A DNA stretch of 34,322 bases, taken from NCBI GenBank assembly GCA_965602225.1, contig CBFCYE010000028.1, forward strand, positions 1 through 34,322. The letters run 5' to 3'. The position numbers and the translations under genes are program-made. Origin of the DNA: Tenderia sp965602225 (lineage in GTDB: Bacteria; Pseudomonadota; Gammaproteobacteria; Tenderiales; Tenderiaceae). Below the pieces are notes generated by a model, which saw only the letters and a list, made by a program, of their open reading frames with translations, was not told the origin of the DNA and did no database searches. This document shows, one piece after another, positions 8,186-17,222 of the stretch (position 1 is its first letter; each line of letters opens with the position of its first letter).

Positions 8186-8186
8186 G

Positions 8187-9053
8187 ATGTCAGTTTTAGT
8201 TAATAAAGACACCAAAGTTATCTGCCAGGGTTTTACCGGTAAGCAGGGTACTTTTCATTCCGAACAAGCCATCGCCTATGGCACGCAAATGGTCGGTGGG
8301 GTAACGCCGGGCAAGGGTGGTCAATCACATCTCGACCTGCCTGTGTTCGATACCGTTGCCGATGCGGTGAAACAGACCGGTGCCGATGCCACCATGATTT
8401 ACGTGCCAGCGGCCTTTGCTGCTGATGCAATTCTGGAAGCAGCCGATGCCGGTATTGCCGTGATCGCCTGTATCACTGAAGGCATTCCGGTACAGGATAT
8501 GCTGAAGGTTAAATTTGCGCTGGAAGGCAGTGGTTCACGCCTGATCGGGCCTAACTGCCCCGGCCTGATTACCCCTGGTGAGTGCAAGATCGGCATCATG
8601 CCCGGTGTGATTCATAAACCAGGCAAGATCGGTATTGTTTCTCGTTCAGGCACGCTGACCTATGAAGCCGTATTCCAAACCACCAACAACGGTTTGGGCC
8701 AAAGCACCTGCATCGGCATCGGTGGTGACCCGATTCAGGGCACTGACTTTATCGACTGTCTTGAGTTGTTTCAGGATGATCCGCAGACCGAAGGTATAGT
8801 CATGGTCGGTGAGATCGGCGGCACCGCTGAAGAGATGGCGGCTGAATACATTAAAGAGTTCGTCACCAAACCCGTAGTTGCCTACATCGCCGGTGTTACT
8901 GCACCACCGGGCAAGCGTATGGGCCATGCCGGTGCCATTATTGCCGGTGGCAAGGGTACGGCAGAAGAGAAGTTCAAGGCGCTGGAAGCGGCTGGTGTTC
9001 ATGTGGTGCGTTCGCCAGCAGAAATCGGCGACAAGATGCTGGAAGTGATGTAA
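8187..9053 (+). CDS. sucD: Succinyl-CoA synthetase, alpha subunit
   Basis: SucD carries the phosphorylated histidine of succinyl-CoA synthetase and binds CoA. The 288-residue product (family about 289) has a Rossmann CoA-binding domain starting MSVLVNKDTKVICQGFTG, the segment GPNCPGLITPGECKIGIMPG, and His247 in GHAGAII, equivalent to the phosphohistidine of E. coli SucD. The start at 8187 has AAAGGAGG at 8171-8178, located in the last codons of sucC; a longer frame from 8142 is rejected. A strong terminator follows, so sucCD ends as a two-gene unit separate from sucAB-lpdA. Confidence 0.97.
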   Translation: MSVLVNKDTKVICQGFTGKQGTFHSEQAIAYGTQMVGGVTPGKGGQSHLDLPVFDTVADAVKQTGADATMIYVPAAFAADAILEAADAGIAVIACITEGIPVQDMLKVKFALEGSGSRLIGPNCPGLITPGECKIGIMPGVIHKPGKIGIVSRSGTLTYEAVFQTTNNGLGQSTCIGIGGDPIQGTDFIDCLELFQDDPQTEGIVMVGEIGGTAEEMAAEYIKEFVTKPVVAYIAGVTAPPGKRMGHAGAIIAGGKGTAEEKFKALEAAGVHVVRSPAEIGDKMLEVM

Positions 9054-9086
9054 AGCAAGTGTACTAATCTGCTTGTCCCACAAGAC

Positions 9087-9126
9087 AAAATGCCGCTGCT
9101 TTCAGATTGAAAGTGGCGGCATTTTT
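9087..9126 (+). terminator. Strong intrinsic terminator after sucD
   Basis: AAAATGCCGC (9087-9096) pairs with GCGGCATTTT (9115-9124), and CTTTCA pairs with TGAAAG inside it through two wobble pairs. This makes a long stem with a 3-base loop, and its 3' arm runs into ATTTTT. Confidence 0.88.
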
Positions 9127-9217
9127 CGTTTGGGCTGTCGGTTTGATTGAGGTCAGCTGGTGTGGATTATCAGGCTGGTGCTTGGCTAGGGTGTTGCTTC
9201 AGATCGGGTGGTGTTGT

Positions 9218-9251
9218 CTTGTCTGACAAGCTGGATAGGGGGTGATAGAAT
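9218..9251 (+). promoter_or_regulatory. Candidate nadE promoter with a palindrome over the -35
   Basis: CTGACA (9223-9228) and TAGAAT (9246-9251) are separated by exactly 17 bases, a good sigma-70 match, with a start near 9258. A perfect 13-base palindrome CTTGTCTGACAAG (9218-9230) covers the -35 box and could be an operator. Apart from this and the sucD terminator I see nothing in the 237-base gap between sucD and nadE. Confidence 0.5.
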
Positions 9252-9290
9252 TCTGTCATTCTCATAGTCAATACAGTCCGCTTGGTATAT

Positions 9291-10907
9291 ATGTCTGAAT
9301 CTCTCCGTATCGCCATCGCCCAACAGAATTTTCTGGTGGGCGATATTGCAAATAATGTCTCTAAAATTATTTCTATTGCCGAACAGGCCCGCGATGAGTT
9401 GCGGGCTGATTTGGTGTTGTTTCCTGAGCTGACTCTGACCGGTTATCCGCCTGAGGATTTGCTGCTGCGTCCTGGTTTGCAGCATCGGGTGTTGGATGGC
9501 CTGGATAGACTGATGCAGGTTACTGGCATCGCCATGCTGGTGGGTTATCCGGAAGTGACCAATGATGGTCAATTCAATAGCGCTGGTTTGATCCAGGATG
9601 GCGAGATCCAAGCCGTTTATCGCAAACAGTACCTGCCTAATTACAGTGTCTTTGATGAGGTGCGCTATTTTCACGAGGGCACTGAGGCAACGGTGTTTGA
9701 ACTCAAGGGCGTCTCTTGCGGTATCAGTATTTGTGAAGATATGTGGCATCCCGGTGTCATGGCCCAAACAGCTGCGGCGGGTGCGCAGTTGATGCTTAAT
9801 CTCAATGCCTCGCCGTTTCATATTGATAGGTGGCAGGAGCGTGAGGCGGCCATGCGCGAGCGGCTGGAAGAGGCGGCCATGCCGATCGTTTATTGCAATC
9901 TGGTTGGCGGTCAGGATGAACTAGTCTTCGATGGTCAGTCATTTGTGATGGCGGCTGATGGCACGGTGGCGCAGCGGGCCGAGTCTTGTGTTGAAGGTCT
10001 GTATCTGGCTGAGTTTGAAACAGGCGAGAAGATTAAACCTATCCCGGCCAAGATTGTTGAGCCGCTATCGCTTGAAGCCAGTGTTTATCAAGTGCTGGTA
10101 GAGGGCACACGCGACTATATTGAAAAGAATGGTTTTCAGGGTGTAGTCATCGGTCTATCGGGTGGTATTGATTCGGCCCTGACTTTGGCGATAGCAGTGG
10201 ATGCCATTGGTCCTGAACGGGTTGAGGGTGTGCGTATGCCATCACGTTATACCGCTGATATGAGTAATGAAGATGCTGAGCTTGAGGCCAAGGCGCTGGG
10301 GGTGGAGTGCCAAACCATCGCTATTGAACCGGCCTTTAATACCTTTCTTGATCTGCTTAAGGGTGAGTTTGAAGGCAAGCCCTTGGATACCACCGAAGAA
10401 AATATCCAGGCTCGCTGTCGCGGTATTCTGCTGATGGCTATATCAAACAAGAAACACAAGATGGTGCTGACCACCGGTAATAAGAGTGAGATGTCGGTGG
10501 GTTATTGCACGCTTTATGGTGACATGGCTGGCGGTTATGCGCCGATCAAGGATGTGCCGAAGTTGCTGGTGTATCGTTTGGCAGAATATCGAAATTCTAT
10601 TTCGCCGGTGATTCCGCAACGGGTTATTGACCGGCCGCCTTCAGCTGAGCTGGCGCCGGATCAAAAAGATTCTGACAGCCTGCCGCCATACGAGGTGCTG
10701 GATGCGGTGCTGGAGATGTATGTCGATGATGATATGTGCATCGAGGATATTGTCGCTGAGGGTTATGACGAGGCGGTCGTTACTCGCATCGCCCATCTAG
10801 TGATTCGCAATGAATACAAACGCCGTCAGGCTCCACCTGGGGTGCGTATTAGTCGCAAGGCCTTTGGTCGTGATCGCCGTTATCCAATTACATCTGGATA
10901 TAAATAA
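9291..10907 (+). CDS. nadE: NAD+ synthetase, glutamine-hydrolysing
   Basis: This enzyme makes NAD+ from deamido-NAD+, ATP and ammonia released from glutamine in its own N-terminal domain. The 538-residue product has a nitrilase-type amidase domain (about 1-260) with the expected Glu (FPELTLTGYPPEDLL), Lys (YRKQYLPNY) and Cys (CGISICEDMW). The synthetase domain (about 270-538) has the PP-loop SGGIDSAL, then TTGNKSEMSVGYCTLYGDMAGG. A TTG three codons upstream is also in frame; the ATG at 9291 is preferred, though neither has a clear ribosome binding site. The gene is followed 64 bases later by glnB. E. coli NadE is shorter and ammonia-dependent, so this is the glutamine-dependent form. Confidence 0.95.
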   Translation: MSESLRIAIAQQNFLVGDIANNVSKIISIAEQARDELRADLVLFPELTLTGYPPEDLLLRPGLQHRVLDGLDRLMQVTGIAMLVGYPEVTNDGQFNSAGLIQDGEIQAVYRKQYLPNYSVFDEVRYFHEGTEATVFELKGVSCGISICEDMWHPGVMAQTAAAGAQLMLNLNASPFHIDRWQEREAAMRERLEEAAMPIVYCNLVGGQDELVFDGQSFVMAADGTVAQRAESCVEGLYLAEFETGEKIKPIPAKIVEPLSLEASVYQVLVEGTRDYIEKNGFQGVVIGLSGGIDSALTLAIAVDAIGPERVEGVRMPSRYTADMSNEDAELEAKALGVECQTIAIEPAFNTFLDLLKGEFEGKPLDTTEENIQARCRGILLMAISNKKHKMVLTTGNKSEMSVGYCTLYGDMAGGYAPIKDVPKLLVYRLAEYRNSISPVIPQRVIDRPPSAELAPDQKDSDSLPPYEVLDAVLEMYVDDDMCIEDIVAEGYDEAVVTRIAHLVIRNEYKRRQAPPGVRISRKAFGRDRRYPITSGYK

Positions 10908-10910
10908 GTC

Positions 10911-10937
10911 CTGCCAATCTTTGTTGATCAATGGCAG
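10911..10937 (+). promoter_or_regulatory. Inverted repeat upstream of glnB
   Basis: CTGCCA (10911-10916) and TGGCAG (10932-10937) flank a 15-base spacer in the 64-base nadE-glnB gap. There is no T-run. It might be a regulator site or chance. No sigma-54 consensus is visible in this gap. Confidence 0.25.
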
Positions 10938-10971
10938 AATAGATCCATAAGATATTTGTTAGGGGAGTTCC

Positions 10972-11310
10972 ATGAAAAAGATCGAAGCAGTCATTAAACC
11001 TTTCAAGCTGGATGATGTACGTGAGGCCCTGTCTGAAATTGGTGTAACCGGCATGACGGTGCTTGAGGTAAAGGGCTTTGGCCGTCAAAAGGGCCATACC
11101 GAACTATATCGCGGTGCCGAGTATGTGGTTGATTTTCTGCCCAAGGTCAAGATCGAGGCGGTGGTAGCTGAGGATCAGGTTGATCGTTGTATCGAGGTGA
11201 TTACAGCAGCGGCTCACACGGGCAAGATTGGCGACGGCAAGATCTTTATCTCCCCGGTTGAGCGGATTGTCAGGATTCGTACCGGTGAGGAAAACGAATC
11301 CGCTATCTAA
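10972..11310 (+). CDS. glnB: Nitrogen regulatory protein PII (GlnB)
   Basis: PII is a trimeric cytoplasmic sensor of 2-oxoglutarate, ATP/ADP and, through uridylylation, glutamine. It controls glutamine synthetase adenylylation and NtrB. The 112-residue product has the usual length. The T-loop carries Tyr51 in YRGAEYVVDF (the uridylylation site), the B-loop is TGKIGDGKIF, and the protein ends RIRTGEE..SAI as in E. coli GlnB. GGGGAG at 10960-10965 is a good ribosome binding site. It lies after nadE and before sucA but has its own terminator. No amtB is adjacent, which favours GlnB over GlnK. Confidence 0.96.
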   Translation: MKKIEAVIKPFKLDDVREALSEIGVTGMTVLEVKGFGRQKGHTELYRGAEYVVDFLPKVKIEAVVAEDQVDRCIEVITAAAHTGKIGDGKIFISPVERIVRIRTGEENESAI

Positions 11311-11338
11311 ATCTAACTTATTTTTTTATGTGTTTTTC

Positions 11339-11371
11339 AAAAGGCCCAACCCTAGTGGTTATGGGCCTTTT
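11339..11371 (+). terminator. Intrinsic terminator after glnB
   Basis: AAAAGGCCCA (11339-11348) and TGGGCCTTTT (11362-11371) form a 10-bp stem with a 13-base loop, the 3' arm ending in the T-run. The remaining bases to sucA (about 11372-11513) are AT-rich and should contain the sucA promoter. TATTAT at 11447-11452 is a possible -10, but no good -35 is visible. Confidence 0.85.
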
Positions 11372-11513
11372 GACTGTTTAGTGTTTGGAAAATTGTGGTT
11401 TAGATGTTCCAACAAGGTTGATTACAGTTTTTTTCCAAAAAAGTTTTATTATGTACTTGAGTTTTGTCTGATATTGACGACTAAGTGTATGGAGAATAAC
11501 CAGAAATAGGCGA

Positions 11514-14405
11514 ATGAGGGATATGAGCCAGGAAAACTCGAAGGATCGTTATCAGCGCTTTTTGGCGCAAAGTTATTTGTCTGGTGGTAATGCACCATTT
11601 GTCGAAGAACTCTACGAAAATTATCTGCAAGACCCAGCGTCAGTTGACACCCGTTGGCATGACTATTTTGAACAGCTGCAGTTAGAAGCAGGTCCGTCTA
11701 CCACGGATGTCAGTCATGCCGCGGTTAAGGACCAGTTTCATAAACTATCGCATTCACGTCGTGGTTCGGCATCAACAGATGCTTCGGGTGCTGCTGTAGC
11801 CGTGGCTGCCAGTAAACAGGTGGCGGTGTTGCAGTTGATCAATGCATACCGTGTGCGTGGTCACCAAAAGGCCATTCTTGACCCGTTGGGCTTACAAGAG
11901 CAAAGCTCCATTTCTGAACTTGATCCGACCTATCATGCTCTGACTGAGGCGGATATGGATACGGTGTTTAGTACGGGTTCGTTGGTGGGTGTGCCACAGG
12001 CGAAGTTGCGTGAGATTGTGGCTCACCTGCAGGAGACCTATTGCCGTTCTATTGGTGCTGAGTACATGCACATCACCGACACCATTCAGAAACGCTGGAT
12101 TCAGCAGCTGCTGGAAGGTAGTCGCAGTAAACCGAAGTTTTCACCCGAGATGCGCCGTCATATTCTGCGTAAGTTGATTTGTTCTGAAGGCTTGGAGCAG
12201 TACCTGCATACCAAATACGTCGGGCAGAAACGTTTTTCACTGGAAGGTGGTGAAGGTCTGATTCCATTGTTGGATGAGTTGATCTGGCGTGCCGGTAGTC
12301 AGAATGTAAAAGAGGCCGTGATTGGTATGGCCCATCGTGGTCGTTTGAATGTATTGGTTAACATTATGGGCAAGAATCCTGCCCACCTGTTCCAGGAATT
12401 CGAAGGTGTCTACGACAATAGTGGTTCTAGCCGTGGTGATGTGAAATATCATCAGGGTTTTTCATCAGACATGAAAACACCGGGGGGGACGGTGCATCTG
12501 GCTTTAGCCTTTAATCCATCTCATCTTGAAATTGTTAATCCGGTGGTGGAGGGGTCGGTGCGTGCCCGTCAGCATCGCCGTCGTGATATTACTGGTAGCC
12601 AGGTATTGCCGGTCCTGATTCATGGTGATGCGGCATTTGCCGGTCAGGGTGTGGTGATGGAGACATTGAATATGTCTCAGGCGCGTGGTTTTACTACCGG
12701 TGGGACAGTGCATATCATCATCAATAATCAGATTGGTTTTACTACCAGCAATCCTCTTGATGTCCGTTCTACCATGTACTGTACTGAAGTCGCGCGTATG
12801 ATTCAGGCGCCAATCTTTCACGTTAATGGTGATGATCCTGAGGCAGTTGTTTATGTTACCCAGATGGCGCTGGATTATCGCCAGGAGTTCAATCGCGATG
12901 TGGTGATAGATATGGTTTGTTATCGCCGCCATGGTCATAACGAGGCCGATGAACCAGCGGTGACCCAGCCAGTGATGTACCAAAAAATTCGAGCCCATGA
13001 CACCACGGTTAGTCTGTATGCCCAACAGTTGCTGGATGAAGGAGTGGTGGCTGTAGATGCTGCTGCAGCTATGCTTAATGATTATCGCAGCATGCTTGAT
13101 GAAGGTAAGTTGGTTTCACGCGAATTATCAGAAGATGCTGAGAAGGAATTTGCTGTTGATTGGAGCCCTTATCAGAATGTTCACTGGACTCATGAGGCCA
13201 AAACAAGCATACCGTTAAAAACGATTAAACAGATCGCTGACAAGCTCACCTCTGTACCAGAAGATTTTGAATTGCATTCTCGTGCTGCCAAGATAATGAA
13301 TGACCGGCGTAAGATGGCCAAAGGTGAAATGCCTGTGGATTGGGGCTTTGCTGAAAACCTTGCCTATGCCGGTTTGTTGCAAGAAGGTTATCCAATTCGT
13401 CTGTCTGGACAGGACAGTGGCCGCGGTACTTTTTTTCATCGTCATGCGGTGTTTCATAATCAGAAACAGCGCGAGGCCTATGTGCCGCTACAGGATCTTG
13501 GTGAAGGCCAGGCCCACTTTCGTGTCATCGATTCACTATTGTCGGAAGAGGCCGTGCTTGGCTTTGAGTATGGTTATGCCTCCGCCTCACCAGATCAATT
13601 GGTGATTTGGGAGGCCCAGTTTGGTGACTTTGCCAATGGCGCCCAGGTGGTGATTGATCAGTTTATCAGTGCTGGTGAAGTGAAGTGGGGTCGACTCTGT
13701 GGTCTGGTGATGATGTTGCCGCATGGCTATGATGGTCAGGGACCAGAGCATTCATCCGCACGGCTGGAACGTTACCTACAGCTGTGTGCGGGTGACAATA
13801 TGCAGGTAGTTTATCCAACCACGCCAGCTCAGATGTTTCATATGCTGCGGCGTCAGGTGTTGCGTCCCTATCGTAAACCTCTGATCATCATGTCACCTAA
13901 GAGCCTGTTGCGTCATAAACTTTCTGTTTCGACACTTGAAGACCTGAGTAAAGGTAAGTTCGAAACAGTGATTGATGAGGTCGATTCTATCAAGCCAACC
14001 CAGGTAAAACGGGTCGTGGTTTGTAGCGGTAAGGTCTATTTTGATCTGCTGGAAAGACGTCGTGAACAAGAAATTACGGATGTTGCAATCGTTCGACTGG
14101 AGCAGCTGTATCCTCTGCCTGAAGAAAGACTGGCAGAAGTGCTGGGGGGGTATAGCAAGGCGACGGAGATTGTATGGTGTCAGGAAGAACCTAAAAATCA
14201 GGGTGCCTGGTATTTCCTTCATTCTCGCCTGAGAAATCGCGCAACGGCTAAGCAAAGAGTATTTTATGCTGGTCGGCCTGAGCATGCAGCGCCAGCCGAA
14301 GGTCTGTTGTATGCACACAAGGCAGCCCAGGCTGAATTGGTTGATACTGCACTACGAGGTGTTGAGGTCACGAAGGGGCGGGCTACCTTGCGGCCAGCCA
14401 GTTAA
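11514..14405 (+). CDS. sucA: 2-oxoglutarate dehydrogenase E1 component
   Basis: SucA is the thiamine-diphosphate E1 subunit that decarboxylates 2-oxoglutarate and passes the succinyl group to SucB. The product has 963 residues (E. coli 933). The N-terminal peptide with YLSGGNAPFVEELYENYL is the E2-binding arm. IGMAHRGRLNVLVN, NGDDPEAVVYV and YRRHGHNEADEPAVTQP form the ThDP/Mg core. The C-terminal transketolase-like part has GHGYDGQGPEHSSARLER-type residues (here PHGYDGQGPEHSSARLER). The ATG at 11523 is an equally possible start: AGGG lies two bases before it, and it removes three residues. The gene is 61 bases upstream of sucB. Confidence 0.96.
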   Translation: MRDMSQENSKDRYQRFLAQSYLSGGNAPFVEELYENYLQDPASVDTRWHDYFEQLQLEAGPSTTDVSHAAVKDQFHKLSHSRRGSASTDASGAAVAVAASKQVAVLQLINAYRVRGHQKAILDPLGLQEQSSISELDPTYHALTEADMDTVFSTGSLVGVPQAKLREIVAHLQETYCRSIGAEYMHITDTIQKRWIQQLLEGSRSKPKFSPEMRRHILRKLICSEGLEQYLHTKYVGQKRFSLEGGEGLIPLLDELIWRAGSQNVKEAVIGMAHRGRLNVLVNIMGKNPAHLFQEFEGVYDNSGSSRGDVKYHQGFSSDMKTPGGTVHLALAFNPSHLEIVNPVVEGSVRARQHRRRDITGSQVLPVLIHGDAAFAGQGVVMETLNMSQARGFTTGGTVHIIINNQIGFTTSNPLDVRSTMYCTEVARMIQAPIFHVNGDDPEAVVYVTQMALDYRQEFNRDVVIDMVCYRRHGHNEADEPAVTQPVMYQKIRAHDTTVSLYAQQLLDEGVVAVDAAAAMLNDYRSMLDEGKLVSRELSEDAEKEFAVDWSPYQNVHWTHEAKTSIPLKTIKQIADKLTSVPEDFELHSRAAKIMNDRRKMAKGEMPVDWGFAENLAYAGLLQEGYPIRLSGQDSGRGTFFHRHAVFHNQKQREAYVPLQDLGEGQAHFRVIDSLLSEEAVLGFEYGYASASPDQLVIWEAQFGDFANGAQVVIDQFISAGEVKWGRLCGLVMMLPHGYDGQGPEHSSARLERYLQLCAGDNMQVVYPTTPAQMFHMLRRQVLRPYRKPLIIMSPKSLLRHKLSVSTLEDLSKGKFETVIDEVDSIKPTQVKRVVVCSGKVYFDLLERRREQEITDVAIVRLEQLYPLPEERLAEVLGGYSKATEIVWCQEEPKNQGAWYFLHSRLRNRATAKQRVFYAGRPEHAAPAEGLLYAHKAAQAELVDTALRGVEVTKGRATLRPAS

Positions 14406-14466
14406 ATGAATAACAGTAAACAATATTTACGCCTGCATGGCGTACAAGATTGAAGGGAGTCAATAG

Positions 14467-15702
14467 ATGTTGATCGAAGTCAAAGTTCCTGTGCTGTCAG
14501 AGTCAGTAGCTGACGCAACCTTGGCCCAGTGGCATAAGAAGGTAGGTGATTACGTCAAGCGTGATGAGAACCTGGTTGATCTGGAAACGGACAAGGTGAT
14601 GCTTGAAGTGGTTGCGCCGCATGATGGTGTGCTGACTGAAATCAGGCATGAATCTGGTGCTGTGGTGGGTAGCGGTGAAGTGTTGGCTATCGTTGATTCT
14701 TCTGTCGAGCAACCTGCTGAAGAGCCAGAAGAAAAATCAGAACCAGAAATAGTCGCTGAATCTGAAAAAGCAGAACCAGCGCCAGCGCCTGCTGCGGTAG
14801 AAGAACAGCCTGCGGTGGCGATGAATTTTAGTCCAGCGGTGCGCAAGTTGATCGTTGAGCACAAGCTTGATCCTGCGGCTATAAGTGGCACCGGTCGTGA
14901 TGGTCGTATCACCAAGGCCGATGTTCTTAAGCATGTCGAACAGGGGAAACAACCTGCTGCTGCACCAACAGCACCGTCGACAACTGAAGTGGGGGCGGGT
15001 GGCCGTCCTGAGCAGCGTGTGCCGATGACTCGTTTACGCACCCGCATTGCCGAGCGCCTATTGGAAGCTCAGCAAACGACAGCCATGTTGACGACGTTTA
15101 ACGAAATCAATATGCAGCCAGTGATGGATCTGCGTGCCAAGTATCAGGAAAAATTTCAGAAGAAACACGGCATCAAACTGGGTTTTATGTCGTTCTTCAT
15201 CAATGCCTGTTGCGAAGCGCTGAAAGAGTATCCGGCGGTGAATGCCTCCATTGATGGTAATGACATTATCTATCATGGTTTCTTTGATGTTGGTGTGGCG
15301 GTAAGTACCGAACGTGGTCTGGTGGTGCCTATCATTCGTGATGCCGATCAGATGAACCTGGCTGAAATGGAGCAAGCTGTGGCTGAATACGCTGGCAAGG
15401 CCCGTGAAGGCAAACTGTCGATGGAAGATCTGAGTGGCGGCACCTTTAGTCTCACCAATGGCGGCACCTTTGGTTCGTTATTATCGACACCGATTCTGAA
15501 TCCACCGCAGAGTGCAATTCTGGGTATGCACAAGATCGAGCAGCGTGCCGTGGTTGAAAATGGTGAGATAGTTGCCCGGCCGATGATGTATGTGGCTATG
15601 TCTTATGATCATCGTATTATCGATGGTAAAGAGGCGGTTTCATTCCTGGTCAAGGTCAAGGAAGTGCTTGAAGACCCCGCCCGCCTGTTGCTACAGGTTT
15701 AA
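14467..15702 (+). CDS. sucB: Dihydrolipoamide succinyltransferase, E2 of OGDH
   Basis: SucB is the lipoylated core of the 2-oxoglutarate dehydrogenase complex. The 411-residue product has a lipoyl domain (1-77) with Lys43 in ETDKV as the lipoylation site. An acidic/Ala-Pro linker (about 80-115) leads to a peripheral subunit-binding domain (about 120-155, SPAVRKLIVEHKLDP...). After a second short linker comes the catalytic domain ending in SYDHRIIDGKEAVSF, where His382 and Asp386 are the HxxxD catalytic pair. GAAGGGAG at 14452-14459 is the ribosome binding site. It sits between sucA and lpdA, 14 bases ahead of the latter. Confidence 0.97.
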   Translation: MLIEVKVPVLSESVADATLAQWHKKVGDYVKRDENLVDLETDKVMLEVVAPHDGVLTEIRHESGAVVGSGEVLAIVDSSVEQPAEEPEEKSEPEIVAESEKAEPAPAPAAVEEQPAVAMNFSPAVRKLIVEHKLDPAAISGTGRDGRITKADVLKHVEQGKQPAAAPTAPSTTEVGAGGRPEQRVPMTRLRTRIAERLLEAQQTTAMLTTFNEINMQPVMDLRAKYQEKFQKKHGIKLGFMSFFINACCEALKEYPAVNASIDGNDIIYHGFFDVGVAVSTERGLVVPIIRDADQMNLAEMEQAVAEYAGKAREGKLSMEDLSGGTFSLTNGGTFGSLLSTPILNPPQSAILGMHKIEQRAVVENGEIVARPMMYVAMSYDHRIIDGKEAVSFLVKVKEVLEDPARLLLQV

Positions 15703-15716
15703 AGGAGAATACAGAT

Positions 15717-17147
15717 ATGGATCATTATGACGTAGTTGTTATCGGCGGTGGCCCGGGTGGCTATGTGGCCGCGATTCGCTGTGCCCAATTGGGTTTGGAA
15801 ACTGCTTGTATCGATATGTGGCTGGACGCTGACAATAAACCATCACTGGGTGGTACCTGTTTGAATGTGGGTTGTATTCCATCCAAGGCCTTATTGGATA
15901 GTTCTCATCACTATCATCGCCTGCAACATGAATTTGAAGATCATGGCATCAAGACCACCGGTGTCAGTCTCGATATCGAACAAATGATGGCGCGCAAGGA
16001 TGACATTACTAAAAGTCTGACCGGTGGTGTGGCGGCGCTATTTGCTAAAAACAAGGTCACCTGGTTGCAGGGGCATGGCAAGTTGCTAGGTGAAAATCAG
16101 GTTGAATTCACAGCTCATGCCAAGGGCAAGAAAAAGCCTAAAGGCGAAATTATTGAGGCGGATAACATCATTATTGCCACAGGTTCCGTTGCGGCATCGG
16201 TTGCATCCTTGCCTGTTGATGGTAAGCGAATTGTTGATTCAACTGGTGCGCTGAATTTTAGTGAAGTGCCAAAGAGCCTGGCAGTGATTGGTGGCGGCGT
16301 GATTGGTCTGGAGCTGGGCAGTGTCTGGAGTCGTCTGGGGGCGGATGTCTCGGTTCTGATTCGTCGTGATGAATTTCTGCCAGCAGTAGATACGCATCTG
16401 GCGACAGCGGCATTGAAAGAACTAAGCTCACAGGGCCTGGATATTCGTCTCGGCACCAAGACTATTTCGGCCAAGGCCAGTGCCCGTCATGTGACGGTCA
16501 CCATTGATGATGGCAAGGGTGAGTCGCAATTAAAATTTGACAAGGTTCTGGTTGCCACTGGCCGTAGCCCTAATACTGCAGGACTTAATGCCGCCGAAGT
16601 AGGGCTTGAAATGGATGAACGGGGTTTTATTGTTGCCGATGAAATGTGTCGTACCAATCTACCTGGTGTTTATGCTGTTGGTGATGTGGTGCGTGGACCA
16701 ATGTTGGCGCACAAGGCCTCGGAAGAGGGCGTTGCCGTTGCTGAGCATATCGCCGGTGAGTTTAGTCATATCAACTATGGCACTATTCCCTGGGTTATCT
16801 ATACCTGGCCTGAGATTGCTTGGGTCGGTAAGACATCACAGGAGTTGAAAAAATCAGGTGTTGATTTCAAAGAGGGTGTCTTCCCCTTTATGGCCAATGG
16901 CCGTGCTCGTGCCTCGGGTGATATTTCTGGCATGGTTAAGGTCATTAGTGAGGCCAAGGACGATACTATTCTTGGTGTGCACATTATTGGGCCGAATGCC
17001 TCGGAGATGATTGCCGAAGCGGTACTGGCGATGGAATTCTCAGCCAGCAGTGAAGATCTGGCGCGAACCATCCATGCTCATCCAACTCTTTCAGAGGCAT
17101 TGCATGAAGCCGCACTGGGTGTGGAGAAGCGTAGCCTACATATTTAG
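15717..17147 (+). CDS. lpdA: Dihydrolipoamide dehydrogenase, E3 of OGDH
   Basis: This FAD flavoprotein reoxidises dihydrolipoamide with NAD+. The 476-residue product starts with the FAD fold VVIGGGPGGYVAAI and has the redox disulfide Cys48/Cys53 in GGTCLNVGCIPSKAL. It also carries the NAD-binding fold VIGGGVIGLELGS and the second FAD motif GVYAVGDVVRGPMLAHKA. The C-terminal HPTLSE (His455, Glu460) is the catalytic base pair. AAAGGAG sits 9 bases before the ATG. Its place directly after sucB suggests a dedicated E3 for OGDH, rather than the shared lpd next to aceEF found in E. coli. Confidence 0.96.
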   Translation: MDHYDVVVIGGGPGGYVAAIRCAQLGLETACIDMWLDADNKPSLGGTCLNVGCIPSKALLDSSHHYHRLQHEFEDHGIKTTGVSLDIEQMMARKDDITKSLTGGVAALFAKNKVTWLQGHGKLLGENQVEFTAHAKGKKKPKGEIIEADNIIIATGSVAASVASLPVDGKRIVDSTGALNFSEVPKSLAVIGGGVIGLELGSVWSRLGADVSVLIRRDEFLPAVDTHLATAALKELSSQGLDIRLGTKTISAKASARHVTVTIDDGKGESQLKFDKVLVATGRSPNTAGLNAAEVGLEMDERGFIVADEMCRTNLPGVYAVGDVVRGPMLAHKASEEGVAVAEHIAGEFSHINYGTIPWVIYTWPEIAWVGKTSQELKKSGVDFKEGVFPFMANGRARASGDISGMVKVISEAKDDTILGVHIIGPNASEMIAEAVLAMEFSASSEDLARTIHAHPTLSEALHEAALGVEKRSLHI

Positions 17148-17172
17148 ATTAGATGTTTGTTTGCACATATAG

Positions 17173-17200
17173 AAACAGGGAGCCTAGGCTCCCTGTTTTA
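17173..17200. terminator. Intrinsic terminator between convergent lpdA and nitroreductase
   Basis: AAACAGGGAGC (17173-17183) and GCTCCCTGTTT (17188-17198) form a perfect 11-bp stem with a CTAG loop, followed by TTA. The A-run on the 5' side gives a T-run on the minus strand too, so it can serve both converging units. Confidence 0.85.
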
Positions 17201-17222
17201 GTTTGTGGCGCTAATTTTTTGT

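Noticed and set aside
9186..9821. Minus-strand open frame of 211 codons opposite the nadE 5' end
   Set aside because: nadE is certain in this region, and the antisense product has no recognisable features or ribosome binding site.
10908..10971. Sigma-54 (NtrC-type) promoter before glnB
   Set aside because: No GG-N10-GC core of the TGGCAC...TTGC type is present at suitable spacing; only an inverted repeat is seen.
14550..15047. Ser/Thr/Ala-rich 165-codon minus-strand frame opposite sucB
   Set aside because: The composition is the antisense echo of the Ala/Pro/Glu linker of sucB and not a real protein.
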